Counted from the first letter of the stretch, positions 7,004 to 16,052 are shown. The stretch: 22,605 bases of DNA from an uncultured Clostridia bacterium (GCA_934229275.1 CAKQDN010000029.1:1-22605), one strand, 5' to 3'. The notes: a model not told the origin generated them from the sequence alone. Translations and numbers: made by a program.

Positions 7004-9088
7004 TCAAAGTTTTTTGAGAAGACGCAAATCGATTCTGTTCTTATCGTCGATTCTGATTACTTCCACGAGAACTTTATCGCCCACGTTTACGACGTCGGTA
7101 ACCTTTTCCACTCTGGTTTTGGACAGTTTGGAGATGTGGATCATGCCGTCTTTGTTGGGAGCGAGTTCGACGAACGCACCGATTTCGATGGTTCTGACGA
7201 CCTTACCTTCGTAAATCTTACCGGGCTCGACGTCTTCGACGATAGACATGACGATAGATCTTGCCTTGTCAACCGCTTCGATGTCGCTGGATGCGATAGA
7301 AACTCTGCCGTTGTCGTCGATGTCGATCTTGACGCCGGTTTCGTCGATGATTTTGTTGATGACCTTTCCGCTCTTTCCGATTACGTCGCCGATCTTTTCG
7401 GGGTCGATCATAAAGGATGTGATTTTGGGCGCCCACTTGGAAAGTTCGGGGCGGGGAGCGGCGAGAGTCTGCAACATTTTATCGAGAATGAACAGCCTGC
7501 CTTCTCTTGCCTGCGCGAGCGCGGTGCTGAGTATTTCGCGATCGATACCCTTAATCTTGATATCCATCTGAATGGCGGTGATACCCTTGGTAGTTCCGGC
7601 AACTTTGAAGTCCATATCGCCGAGGAAGTCTTCCATACCCTGAATATCCGAAAGAACGGCGATTCTGTGGCTTGCTTCGTCTTTGATAAGACCCATTGCG
7701 ATTCCGGCTACGGGCGCTTTGATCGGAACTCCTGCGTCCATAAGAGCCAGCGTGGATCCGCAAACGCTTGCCTGCGAAGTAGATCCGTTCGAACTGAGTA
7801 TTTCGCTTACGGTTCTTATTGCGTAAGGGAATTCCTCTTCGGACGGAATAACCGGTTCGAGAGCGCGTTCTGCGAGAGCGCCGTGACCGATTTCACGTCT
7901 GCCCGGCGAACGAAGCGGTTTTGCTTCTCCGCTGCTGTATCCGGGGAAGTTGTAGTGATGCATATAACGCTTGTACACTTCTTCGTCGAGGTTTTCGAGT
8001 TTCTGAACTTCGGAAATGGTTCCCAAAGTACAGGTGGTGAGAGCCTGCGACTGTCCTCTCGTAAAGACTGCGCTTCCGTGGACTCTGGGAAGGATGCCGA
8101 CTTCGGTCCAGATAGGACGAATTTCGGTGAGTTTTCTTCCGTCGGGACGGAATCCGTCGTTGATTATTTTAGCGCGGACTTTTTCCTTGGTGATATAGTA
8201 GATAGAATCCTTGATTTCGCGTTCCATTTCGGGATAGATTTCCGCAAAATGTTCCAGAACGTTCTTTTCGACTTCTTCCTGCTTTTCCTGACGAGCCTGA
8301 CGATCGGTTTCTGCGAGCGCGGTATCGATAAGCGAGGATGCGTATTCTCTGACTGCGGCGTCGAGATCTGCGGGAACGTGATAGAGTTCCATTTCGCGCT
8401 TGGGTTTGCCTATCTCTTTAACGATTTCGTTGATGAAAGCGACTTGCTTTTTGATTTCTTCGTGAGCGTACATGATACCGCCGAGCATCACGTCTTCGCT
8501 GACTTCGTTTGCTCCGGCTTCGACCATCATGATGGCGTCTGCCGTGCCGCTGACGTAAACATGCATTGCGCTTTTTGCTTTCTGTTCGAGATCGGGGTTG
8601 ATGACGTATTCGCCGTCAACGTAGCCCACGACTACCGAGCCGGTAGGTCCTGCGAACGGAATATCGGAAATGGAAAGCGCAATACTCGATCCGAGCATTG
8701 CGTAAACTTCCGGCGGAATGTTGGTGTCAACCGAAAGAGCGGTCGCAATTACGCACACGTCGTTGAATATTCCCTTCGGGAACAACGGGCGGAGCGGACG
8801 ATCGATAAGACGGGAAGTGAGAATAGCCTTGTCGCTTGCTCTGCCTTCGCGTTTTTTGAATCCGCCGGGGATTTTGCCCATTGCATACATTTTTTCTTCG
8901 TAGTCCACGCTGAGCGGAAAGAAATCCATTCCGGGGCGGGGCGTTTCGGACATAGTTACGTTTACCATGACGACGGTATCGCCGCAGCGAACGAAGCACG
9001 ATCCGTTGGCTTGTTCGGCGTATTTACCTGTTTCTACGGTAACTTCTCTGCCTCCGATTGTTGTTTTGAAAATTTTTGCTTCCTTCAT
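7004..9088 (-). CDS. pnp: Polyribonucleotide nucleotidyltransferase (PNPase)
   Basis: Phosphorolytic 3'-to-5' exoribonuclease that degrades mRNA to nucleoside diphosphates and can add 3' tails; it works as a ring-shaped trimer in the cytoplasm. The 694 residues contain two RNase PH domains: the N-terminal one carries FFPLSVDYEEKMYA and GKIPGGFKKREGR, and the second carries RPDGRK and GEAKPLRSPGRREIGHG. An alpha-helical linker separates them. A KH domain (IGDVIGKSGKVIN, about 560-615) and an S1 domain (GKIYEGKVV...KDGMIHIS, about 622-690) close the protein. Length and domain order are standard. The ATG follows AGGAGG with an 8-base spacer. It sits 86 bases after rpsO, the classic rpsO-pnp pair. 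I see no separate promoter, so expression probably depends on read-through from rpsO. Confidence 0.97.
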   Translation of the reverse strand: MKEAKIFKTTIGGREVTVETGKYAEQANGSCFVRCGDTVVMVNVTMSETPRPGMDFFPLSVDYEEKMYAMGKIPGGFKKREGRASDKAILTSRLIDRPLRPLFPKGIFNDVCVIATALSVDTNIPPEVYAMLGSSIALSISDIPFAGPTGSVVVGYVDGEYVINPDLEQKAKSAMHVYVSGTADAIMMVEAGANEVSEDVMLGGIMYAHEEIKKQVAFINEIVKEIGKPKREMELYHVPADLDAAVREYASSLIDTALAETDRQARQEKQEEVEKNVLEHFAEIYPEMEREIKDSIYYITKEKVRAKIINDGFRPDGRKLTEIRPIWTEVGILPRVHGSAVFTRGQSQALTTCTLGTISEVQKLENLDEEVYKRYMHHYNFPGYSSGEAKPLRSPGRREIGHGALAERALEPVIPSEEEFPYAIRTVSEILSSNGSTSQASVCGSTLALMDAGVPIKAPVAGIAMGLIKDEASHRIAVLSDIQGMEDFLGDMDFKVAGTTKGITAIQMDIKIKGIDREILSTALAQAREGRLFILDKMLQTLAAPRPELSKWAPKITSFMIDPEKIGDVIGKSGKVINKIIDETGVKIDIDDNGRVSIASSDIEAVDKARSIVMSIVEDVEPGKIYEGKVVRTIEIGAFVELAPNKDGMIHISKLSKTRVEKVTDVVNVGDKVLVEVIRIDDKNRIDLRLLKKL

Positions 9089-9102
9089 AATAACCTCCTG
9101 AA

Positions 9103-9127
9103 ACCGCCGATCTTCTCTGGTCGGGGT
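9103..9127 (-). promoter_or_regulatory. Leader hairpin just upstream of the pnp ribosome binding site
   Basis: On the minus strand ACCCCGA pairs with TCGGCGGT (7 bp, one bulged base) around a 10-base loop, ending shortly before the AGGAGG of pnp. In enterobacteria pnp is autoregulated through RNase III cleavage of a leader hairpin. A comparable role here is speculative, because this stem is much shorter. Confidence 0.3.
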
Positions 9128-9137
9128 CCATATAAAA

Positions 9138-9165
9138 CAAGGGCATAATAAAAATTACGCCCTTG
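9138..9165 (-). terminator. Hairpin between rpsO and pnp (partial terminator or processing site)
   Basis: On the minus strand CAAGGGCGTAA pairs with TTATGCCCTTG (11 bp, one wobble) around a 6-base loop, followed by TTTTATATGG. It starts 9 bases after the rpsO stop. It looks like an intrinsic terminator with a short T-tract. Since pnp has no clear promoter of its own, read-through or processing that yields excess rpsO mRNA is likely. The flanking A-runs would also allow function on the plus strand. Confidence 0.65.
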
Positions 9166-9174
9166 AAAAATTAC

Positions 9175-9438
9175 TTACTTTCTGATTTCAAGTTTTGCAA
9201 CGAGATTTCTGTATCTTTCGATATCGATCTCTTTAAGATAGTTGAGAAGACTTCTTCTCGCACCTACCATCTGGAGAAGACCTCTTCTCGAATGGAAATC
9301 TTTTGCGTGAGTCTTTAAATGGTCGGTAAGGTGATTGATGCGATAGGTAAGCAGCGCCACCTGAACTTCGGGGCTGCCGGTATCGCCTTCGTGAGTTGCG
9401 TATTTAGCAATGATCTCGTTCTTCCAATTGTTGTCCAT
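9175..9438 (-). CDS. rpsO: 30S ribosomal protein S15
   Basis: Primary 16S rRNA-binding protein of the small-subunit platform, 87 residues, close to the usual 88-89. Conserved segments are visible: THEGDTGSPEVQVALLT (residues 15-31), INHLTDHLKTHAKD, the rRNA-contacting HSRRGLL, and ARRSLLNYL. The frame stays open to 9528, but the ATG at 9436-9438 is chosen because it gives the standard S15 N-terminus and has GGAGG 11 bases upstream. A strong promoter lies at 9534-9562, giving a leader of roughly 90 bases. S15 represses its own mRNA in several bacteria by binding the leader. I could not fold this leader into a recognised S15 site, so autoregulation is only a possibility. Confidence 0.97.
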   Translation of the reverse strand: MDNNWKNEIIAKYATHEGDTGSPEVQVALLTYRINHLTDHLKTHAKDFHSRRGLLQMVGARRSLLNYLKEIDIERYRNLVAKLEIRK

Positions 9439-9533
9439 AATTTTATGAACCTCCGTTAAAAATATATTCGCCACGGACCTGAGTAGACGGACGGAATTAT
9501 CCCGAAACCCTAGGAAACCGAGGTACAATCGAT

Positions 9534-9562
9534 ATTATAGCAAAAAATCAAGCAAATGTAAA
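9534..9562 (-). promoter_or_regulatory. Sigma-A type promoter for rpsO-pnp
   Basis: On the minus strand TTTACA (9557-9562) and a perfect TATAAT (9534-9539) are separated by 17 bases. The -35 begins 12 bases beyond the hemZ stop codon. No terminator separates hemZ from this promoter, so some read-through from the upstream operon is possible. Confidence 0.8.
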
Positions 9563-9574
9563 ACGTTTTAACGC

Positions 9575-10972
9575 CTATTTTTCAAAGAATTCCAATTTCT
9601 TTTGCAGTCTTTGACTTTCTTGCTCTATATAAAGAGAAGCGTCCCGAAGATTTGCAAGTCTTTCTATCCTGCCTTTCGGAAAAATACGTTTGGAAATGGC
9701 ACCGGCTCCGCAAGCCACGACGGACAGAGTTTCTTCCATGGTCGTAACGTTGTTTGCGCAGATTTTTCCGGGCAGACTGTATCCGATGTTTTCGAGATTT
9801 CCGAGCATGTTTTTCTGCCGGTACAGGTAATACGGAGAATAACCGGCTTCGGTCAGCAAGTCGTAAGCGTCGTCAACCATCTTTTCGACATCGGAATTTT
9901 TAACTTCTCCGCCTTCGTTTTTAAGTGCGGATCCGTTTTTAACGCTGAGCGTATGCACCGTTACGTTATCGGGCCTAAGTAATGCGATTTTTTCTACGGA
10001 CGAGAGGAACACGCTTTCGGTTTCGTCACAAAGTCCCGCTATAAGATCGACGTTAATGTCGAACTCGTAACTTTTGATAAGTTCGTATGCGGCAAAAAAA
10101 TCTGCTGAGGTGTGTTTTCTTCCGATTTTTTCAAGAGTTTCGTCGCACAAGGACTGCGGATTGACGCAAACGCGAGTTACTCCGTTTTTCTTCATTATTT
10201 CCGCTTTTTCGCGGGTTATCGTATCGGGCCTGCCTGCTTCGCATGTAAACTCGACGCCGCTCGGAAGTGCCGACAAAACTTTTTCGAAGCAGTCGTCGGG
10301 AAGCGCGGTCGGAGTTCCTCCGCCAACGTAAATCGAATATATCTTTTTGCCCGACCTTTTAATCGACGAGACGGATTGTTCGATTTCCTTTACCAGACAA
10401 TCGGTGTACGGTTCGATTATCTTTTTGAACTTATCTACGACGTGGGTGATAAATGCACAATAAACGCACTTGGTCGTACAGAACGGAATATGAACGTAAA
10501 GATTGACATATTCGTCCGGATTTACCAAGTACTCTGTCTGACATAGTACTATATTCTTCAATATTTCGGCTTTTTTCGGCAAAATATCGTACTTTTCGAC
10601 CATATAGTCGGTTAAGTTCGAAATATCACCACCATCGGACAAATACTCGTAGGCTAATTTTGTCGGGCGTATTCCAGTCAGACTTCCCCAAGGCATAACG
10701 GCTTTGGTATAGTCTTTTAACGCGTTATACATTGCCGTTTTTGCCGCGCGTTTTTCTCTCTTTTTATCCGAAAGTTCATCCCCGCTATGACAAAAATTCT
10801 CGCAGTAAATGTATTCTTTATTATTTATCGAAACGATGTTCGTAATCGTTCCGTTTTCTTCTTTTGTAAATTCGTGAACAATTTGCGTTTCGTTCGGAAT
10901 ATACTTTGAAAACTGCCGAACTTCATCCTCTATTTCGCCTGCAGGAATATAATTGGTTTTAAAATTGTACAT
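9575..10972 (-). CDS. hemZ: HemZ-type radical SAM protein (oxygen-independent coproporphyrinogen oxidase-like)
   Basis: Radical SAM protein of the HemN/HemZ group, 465 residues. HemZ is named for oxygen-independent coproporphyrinogen III oxidation in haem synthesis, but many Clostridia that lack a full haem pathway carry it, so the true substrate is uncertain. The hallmark PWGSLTGIRPTK (about 94-105) separates HemZ from HemN. The radical SAM motif HIPFCTTKCVYCAF gives C165, C169 and C172, and YVGGGTPTAL follows. The chosen ATG (10970-10972) overlaps the end of the MBL hydrolase gene by 14 bases and gives the short N-terminus typical of the family. The frame stays open to 11047, which would overlap that gene by 89 bases. 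The ribosome binding site is weak (GAGAG, about 15 bases upstream), so the exact start is less certain. It is the last gene of the secD-to-hemZ run. Confidence 0.88.
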   Translation of the reverse strand: MYNFKTNYIPAGEIEDEVRQFSKYIPNETQIVHEFTKEENGTITNIVSINNKEYIYCENFCHSGDELSDKKREKRAAKTAMYNALKDYTKAVMPWGSLTGIRPTKLAYEYLSDGGDISNLTDYMVEKYDILPKKAEILKNIVLCQTEYLVNPDEYVNLYVHIPFCTTKCVYCAFITHVVDKFKKIIEPYTDCLVKEIEQSVSSIKRSGKKIYSIYVGGGTPTALPDDCFEKVLSALPSGVEFTCEAGRPDTITREKAEIMKKNGVTRVCVNPQSLCDETLEKIGRKHTSADFFAAYELIKSYEFDINVDLIAGLCDETESVFLSSVEKIALLRPDNVTVHTLSVKNGSALKNEGGEVKNSDVEKMVDDAYDLLTEAGYSPYYLYRQKNMLGNLENIGYSLPGKICANNVTTMEETLSVVACGAGAISKRIFPKGRIERLANLRDASLYIEQESQRLQKKLEFFEK

Positions 10973-11570
10973 ACGGGTTGTTTTTTCTCTCGAAGTCAAG
11001 ATTTGTAGGTGCGTAATGTCCGGGAAATACCGAATAATTTTTGTCAAGCGACATCAATTTTTTCAAAGATTGTTCCATTGCTCGTTCGCTTCCGCTCGGA
11101 AAATCCGTTCTTCCGCGAGAAAGCCGCATAAGAGTGTCCCCCGAAAACATAACGTTGTCCACGATATAACAACAGCCGCCTGCGGTATGTCCTGGCGTGT
11201 GCAATACTTTAATATCCATGTCAAGCAAATGCAATATTTGACCGTCGGAAACGAAAGCATCCGGTTTAAATTTATTAAACGCCACGCCGAATTTCGAAGC
11301 AAGATTATCGTCCGATTTAACAAGAGGATAATCTTTTTTATGCATATAAATCTTTGCCCCCGTCAATTGCAATGCACGAGCGGCATTACAATGGTCGAAA
11401 TGGGCATGAGTCAGCAAAACGAACAAGCATTTCAGATTGCTTTCTTCGAGGTGTGCAAAAATCGCTTTAATGTCGTCACCCGGATCTATTACAACACATT
11501 CGCCACATCCGTTATCGATAAAATAAGTATTGGTTTCGACTATTCCGGTTTTGATTTTAGAAATGTTCAT
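10959..11570 (-). CDS. Metallo-beta-lactamase-fold hydrolase (glyoxalase II-like, YqgX/GloC type)
   Basis: A 203-residue hydrolase with every metal ligand of the fold in place: THAHFDH (H55, H57, D59, H60), TPGH (H128), SGDT (D145) and PGH (H185). The single-domain length without the C-terminal glyoxalase II extension matches the YqgX/GloC group, which hydrolyses glutathione-type or other thioesters in some bacteria; the substrate here is unknown. The ATG overlaps the rel stop codon by one base (TAATG), suggesting coupled translation. In many Firmicutes this gene follows rel (often with dtd between) and precedes hemZ or hisS; dtd is absent here. Confidence 0.88.
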   Translation of the reverse strand: MNISKIKTGIVETNTYFIDNGCGECVVIDPGDDIKAIFAHLEESNLKCLFVLLTHAHFDHCNAARALQLTGAKIYMHKKDYPLVKSDDNLASKFGVAFNKFKPDAFVSDGQILHLLDMDIKVLHTPGHTAGGCCYIVDNVMFSGDTLMRLSRGRTDFPSGSERAMEQSLKKLMSLDKNYSVFPGHYAPTNLDFERKNNPYVQF

Positions 11571-13717
11571 TACTGTCCGTTACTCCTGAACACTTTGTCA
11601 ACAGAAGGAATTTGTTCTATTTTCTTTTGCAAACGTTCGAATTCTTCGATTTTATTTACACGGATGGAAAAATTGACGATAACGTTGTTGTTTTTATCCA
11701 TTCTCGCAACCAGACTGGTCATAGTAATGTTCATATCGCTTATGGTAGTGGTTATTCTTGCCAAAAGACCGTTACTGTCCTTTCCCTCAACCTGTACCGC
11801 AACGATAAACGACGACGCTTTTTCGCCTTCCCAATGCGCTTCGATAAGGCGGAACGGCTCCACGTTTTTAAGGTTCGAACATCCGACGCGGTGAATAGCA
11901 ATTCCTCTGCCGCGTGAAATGAATCCGACAATATCGTCGCCGGGAACCGGGTTACAGCAACGCGAAATTCTGACGAGCAAATCGTCGTGCCCTTTAACGA
12001 TAATACCGGAAGTGTTGCTGCTTTTAACGCTGTACGACTGCTTGATCGGAGCGTGCGATTTTTCTTCTTTTTTATAAAAATCGATAAGTTTAGACAGAAT
12101 CTGGTTAACCGTAAAACCGCCATATCCGACGGATGCATACAAATCGTCGATCGACGAAATGGAATACCTCGCCATAATTACGTCAAGCCATTTCTGCTGC
12201 ATAAGCGATCCGAGATTATATCCGCGAATTTTCGCCTCACGCTCAAGCATATCTTTGCCTTTTTTGATGTTTTCCTCTTTGAGTTCTTTCTTAAAAAAGG
12301 CTTTTATCTTACTCTTTGCCTGCGATGTTTTGACTATTCGCAGCCAATCTCTGCTCGGACCTTTTGACGTGGGCGACGTGATAATTTCGACATAATCGCC
12401 TGTTTCGAGTTTTGTTTCGAGCGGAACCATTTTATTGTTGATTTTCGCACCGATACATTTATTTCCGATTTCCGAGTGCAAATTATAAGCAAAATCTATC
12501 GGATTGGAACCTTCCGGAAGGTTAATAACGTCACCTCTCGGCGTAAACACAAAAACTTGACCTGAGTACAGATCGAATTTGAGCGACTCGTAAAACTCTT
12601 GCGGAGACGAATTCTCACTGCTCTGCACATCCATAACTCCGCGCAGCCATTCGAGTTTCTCGTCAAGTTCGTTATTTTCGGCACCTCTGTGCTCCTTATA
12701 TTTCCAATGAGCGGCGATACCGTATTCCGCTATCTTGTGCATCTCGTACGTTCTTATCTGAATTTCGAAGGGCATCCCGAACGTGGTCATGACGGTTGTG
12801 TGCAACGACTGATAATTATTCGGTTTCGGAACGGCGATATAATCTTTAAATCTTCCCGGAATCGGCTTCCATACGGTGTGAATCATTCCGAGAACTTCAT
12901 AGCAATCCTTCACGTTTTCGACGATAACGCGCACTGCCGTAAGATCGTAAATTTGATCGAACGTTTTATTTTGCGTTGTCATCTTACGATAAATGCTGTA
13001 AAAATGCTTCGGACGTCCGCTTACCTCACCTTTAATGTTAAGTTCTTTAAGCAATGCCGTCAATCTTTCGCAAATGGTATTGACGAGTTCTTGTCTTTCC
13101 GATCGTTTTAACGTGATTTCGTTTACGAGTTGCTCGTATGCGGCAGGATGCAGAACTTTAAGGCACAAATCTTCGAGTTCGCACTTAAAATAACTTAAGC
13201 CCAATCGAGATGCGAGCGGAGCAAAAATCTCCAACGTTTCAGTCGCCATTGCAATCTGACGCTCTTGCGACAAACTGGAAATGGTTCGCATATTATGAAG
13301 CCTGTCTGCAATTTTAATAATAAGCACGCGAATGTCTTTTGCAATAGCAAAGAACATCCTGCGAAAATTTTCGGCTTGTTCTTCTTCTTTCGACTTAAAA
13401 GAGAGTTTTTTGAGTTTGGTGACTCCGGCAACGAGTTCGGCAATCTCTGCTCCGAACAAGTTTTTTATATCTTCGGGCGTAGACGGAGTATCTTCGACGC
13501 AATCATGCAGAAGAGCCGCGGAAACCGCACTGTAATCGAGCCCGAGATCGATAAGAATATTGGCAACGGCTATGGGGTGAATAATATACGGTTCGCCCGA
13601 TTCGCGTTTTTGACCGGAGTGCATTTTAGTGGCATATTCGAGCGCACGGTTAAGCACTTCGACCTGTTCGGGCGAGTAATATTGTGTAAACTTTTGCTTA
13701 ATATCGACTTCAGGCAC
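11570..13717 (-). CDS. rel: Bifunctional (p)ppGpp synthetase/hydrolase (Rel)
   Basis: Makes and degrades the stringent-response alarmone (p)ppGpp in response to uncharged tRNA on ribosomes. The 715 residues contain, in order: an HD hydrolase domain (HSGQKR...IIHP, ALLHDCVEDT at about 68-77, RLHNMRT); the synthetase domain, whose RFKDYIA loop has the RXKD signature of bifunctional Rel rather than the EXDD of synthetase-only RelA; a TGS domain (VFVFTPRGDVINLP, about 390-450); a zinc-finger/helical region with ISRCCNPVPGD; and a C-terminal ACT domain (about 640-712). The start is GTG at 13715-13717, placed by AAGGAGG 9 bases upstream. An upstream in-frame ATG at 13744 has no ribosome binding site. 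The GTG overlaps the recJ stop (GTGCCTGA). The apt gene that often lies between recJ and rel in Firmicutes is missing. Confidence 0.96.
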   Translation of the reverse strand: MPEVDIKQKFTQYYSPEQVEVLNRALEYATKMHSGQKRESGEPYIIHPIAVANILIDLGLDYSAVSAALLHDCVEDTPSTPEDIKNLFGAEIAELVAGVTKLKKLSFKSKEEEQAENFRRMFFAIAKDIRVLIIKIADRLHNMRTISSLSQERQIAMATETLEIFAPLASRLGLSYFKCELEDLCLKVLHPAAYEQLVNEITLKRSERQELVNTICERLTALLKELNIKGEVSGRPKHFYSIYRKMTTQNKTFDQIYDLTAVRVIVENVKDCYEVLGMIHTVWKPIPGRFKDYIAVPKPNNYQSLHTTVMTTFGMPFEIQIRTYEMHKIAEYGIAAHWKYKEHRGAENNELDEKLEWLRGVMDVQSSENSSPQEFYESLKFDLYSGQVFVFTPRGDVINLPEGSNPIDFAYNLHSEIGNKCIGAKINNKMVPLETKLETGDYVEIITSPTSKGPSRDWLRIVKTSQAKSKIKAFFKKELKEENIKKGKDMLEREAKIRGYNLGSLMQQKWLDVIMARYSISSIDDLYASVGYGGFTVNQILSKLIDFYKKEEKSHAPIKQSYSVKSSNTSGIIVKGHDDLLVRISRCCNPVPGDDIVGFISRGRGIAIHRVGCSNLKNVEPFRLIEAHWEGEKASSFIVAVQVEGKDSNGLLARITTTISDMNITMTSLVARMDKNNNVIVNFSIRVNKIEEFERLQKKIEQIPSVDKVFRSNGQ

Positions 13718-16052
13718 GGTCTTTTTCCTCCTTAACTCTCGCATACAAATGCGAATTATTTAAATCCGCTTTAACCTTATTGACGGTAATAACAAGCGAT
13801 TCACGCTCAATCGAAACAATTCCCACTTCCTCGAAAACTACTGCGCAGAAAACGAGTTGAGCGTAATCACATTTCTCAAAATCTCTTTTAATCCTTTTAT
13901 ACAATGCGGTAAAATTTTTAAAAGTATTGCCGGATTGCCGTTTTATCGCATCGTAATACGCAGTAAATACGTTCCTTTCAACCGACAAATCGGGAAAAGT
14001 CGGAGCCGCGGACGGAATAAAAACTTTCGCTTTGGTTTTTTTGTTTAAAAACGATATAATTCCATCGTCATACGGACGAAACAAGAAAATAATTTTGTCG
14101 TAATTGGCAAGCGATAAATTATCTTGTTCGAATTGCGGAGCAACAATGATTCGCGAAAAATTATTGACTGTCGTAACGTACGAATATTCATTAATCAATA
14201 TCGGATGTTCGGAAATAAACTTTTTATACGAATTCTTGTCGTTCGCAACCACAAGAGTGCCGTAAAGTTTGTTACTGTAAACCTCGTCAATGTCCGAATA
14301 CTCTTCGAAAACAGCATTTCCGTCACTCTTATACGTCGAAAGGGCAAGATTATACGCCTTACACACAGATTCGTTCACATATAAATCGCTCGGGCTGCAT
14401 GCACGCATAATGCCTTTTACATCCTTTCCTCCAAACGAATTTCGTTGCAACTCCACAACGATGTCTTTATTTTCTTCGGACATAAACTGATATGATTGTT
14501 CGGCATAATTAAAGGCAAACGCTTGCAATGCACCGTCAATATTCAATGAAACGTGCGCCGCGTTGTTTTTACACGGCGATACAATGACGTTTTTCGCGGT
14601 AATTCTGAAAGTCGGTTTCGGATTACTGTTGCCGGTCGGCTCCAACATCGAAAGCGATTCAACAAAGTTGTAATTAAGATCTTTGAAATCTATTTCATCG
14701 TCATAGTAAAACTTCGGAAGAAACAAACTGTCGTCGTATTCGGATAAAATTTCGTTTACGCGCTTTTTGAATTGTTCAACGTTTTCGGGATCAATCGAAA
14801 AACCTGCAGCCTGACTATGTCCTCCGAATTCGATAAGAAGATCGGAACAGCGCGACAATACGTCGAAAATATTTACACCTTCGACACTGCGGCAGGTTCC
14901 TTTATAAGCGTCGCCCGATTTTGCAAGAATAAAAGCAGGACGAACGAAATCACCGCATAATTTAGCCGCCAGAATTCCCGTTATACCCTTTTCCCATGAT
15001 GCGTTACAGAGAATTATCGCTCTTGTGTTGACAATATCTTCGTAGTGCAAATCGACAAGCGCTTCCGAATACATCTCGTTACACATTTCCTTGCGTTTTT
15101 CGTTTTCTTTTTCAAGTTCCTCTATTATTTGTCTTATTCGGGTCCGATTGTCCGTAGTAAGCAGTTCGAACGCGCGATAAGCGTCCCCCATTCTTCCTGC
15201 GGCATTGATTCGGGGCGAAATCTTAAATGCAACATCCGACGCCATTGGTTTAGTAAGATTATTTTCGGCAAACAATGCTTTTAGTCCGAGATTCGAGGTG
15301 GACGGAATTCGGGCAAGTCCGAGTTGTACTATCAGGCGATTTTCATCAAGAAGCGGAACAAGATCGGCAATTGTAGCAACCGCGCATAAATCGAGATACT
15401 TTTCCATTGTATCGAATCCCGATAAAGCCTGCACAAGTTTTAAGACGACTCCAGCACCGCACAGTCCTTTGAAAGGATATTCGCAATCGCTTTGCTTGGG
15501 ATTAACGACAATGCAATCGGGAATACTTACTCCCGGTTCGTGATGATCTGTTATAATAATGTCAACGCCGAGATCCTTAACGAGTTCAACCTCTTCGCTG
15601 CACGAAATACCACAGTCGCATGTAATAATAAGATCCGGCATGATCTCTTCGATAATCTTTTCGAGAGTATCGTTATTCAAGCCGTAACCGTCCCCGATTC
15701 TGTTCGGCGTGTGCGAATAAACCTGCATACCGCGCGATTTCAGATACAGCGATAAAATCGCATTAGAGCATACACCGTCCGCGTCATAGTCACCGTAAAC
15801 CACTATTTTTTCGCCGTTTTCGATTGCCTGATTTATTCTCTCAACCGCACCGCGCATGCCCTTCATCAAAAATGGATCGTAGAAATTATAAACGTCGGGG
15901 AAAAGAAAAGCGCGTGCTTCTTCTTCCGTTTTAATACCACGCAAAAAGAGCAACTCGGCTATTTTTCTGTTAATGCCCAGTTTTGCGGATATGGAATCTA
16001 CCTGTCCGTTGTCAACCGATATATCGTTCCTCTTTTCAAGTATTACGTTCAT
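13710..16052 (-). CDS. recJ: Single-stranded-DNA exonuclease RecJ
   Basis: 5'-to-3' single-strand DNA exonuclease acting in recombination, mismatch and base-excision repair. The 780 residues resemble the long Firmicutes form. The DHH phosphoesterase domain shows motif I VVYGDYDADG (D88, D90, D92), CDCGIS and motif III TDHHEPG (D169, H170, H171). The DHHA1 domain carries FGGHSQAAGF (G410, G411, H412). An OB-like segment follows (EPTGNSNPKPTF, about 475-570). The last 200 residues are a weakly conserved C-terminal domain, which in other RecJ proteins contacts partners such as SSB. The ATG is preceded by GGAG with a short spacer. A strong hairpin between secF and recJ may lower read-through, but no separate promoter was found. 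Confidence 0.95.
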   Translation of the reverse strand: MNVILEKRNDISVDNGQVDSISAKLGINRKIAELLFLRGIKTEEEARAFLFPDVYNFYDPFLMKGMRGAVERINQAIENGEKIVVYGDYDADGVCSNAILSLYLKSRGMQVYSHTPNRIGDGYGLNNDTLEKIIEEIMPDLIITCDCGISCSEEVELVKDLGVDIIITDHHEPGVSIPDCIVVNPKQSDCEYPFKGLCGAGVVLKLVQALSGFDTMEKYLDLCAVATIADLVPLLDENRLIVQLGLARIPSTSNLGLKALFAENNLTKPMASDVAFKISPRINAAGRMGDAYRAFELLTTDNRTRIRQIIEELEKENEKRKEMCNEMYSEALVDLHYEDIVNTRAIILCNASWEKGITGILAAKLCGDFVRPAFILAKSGDAYKGTCRSVEGVNIFDVLSRCSDLLIEFGGHSQAAGFSIDPENVEQFKKRVNEILSEYDDSLFLPKFYYDDEIDFKDLNYNFVESLSMLEPTGNSNPKPTFRITAKNVIVSPCKNNAAHVSLNIDGALQAFAFNYAEQSYQFMSEENKDIVVELQRNSFGGKDVKGIMRACSPSDLYVNESVCKAYNLALSTYKSDGNAVFEEYSDIDEVYSNKLYGTLVVANDKNSYKKFISEHPILINEYSYVTTVNNFSRIIVAPQFEQDNLSLANYDKIIFLFRPYDDGIISFLNKKTKAKVFIPSAAPTFPDLSVERNVFTAYYDAIKRQSGNTFKNFTALYKRIKRDFEKCDYAQLVFCAVVFEEVGIVSIERESLVITVNKVKADLNNSHLYARVKEEKDRA
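13727..13733 (-). promoter_or_regulatory. Ribosome binding site that fixes the GTG start of rel
   Basis: On the minus strand AAGGAGG lies 9 bases before the GTG at 13715-13717, inside the end of recJ. This near-perfect anti-16S match decides for the GTG over the upstream ATG at 13744. Confidence 0.8.

Noticed and set aside
7136..9148. A 670-codon open frame on the plus strand, antisense to pnp
   Set aside because: It mirrors the codon pattern of pnp, has no family resemblance and no good ribosome binding site; its product would be an unlikely Cys/Phe/Asp-rich chain. It is a shadow of a certain gene.
9439..9528. Upstream extension of rpsO
   Set aside because: It would add 30 residues that no S15 protein has, and it starts at about the predicted transcription start.
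9558..9573. Palindrome TAAAACGTTTTA after hemZ as a terminator
   Set aside because: It leaves no room for a loop, has no GC core, and overlaps the rpsO -35 region; a stable hairpin is not expected.
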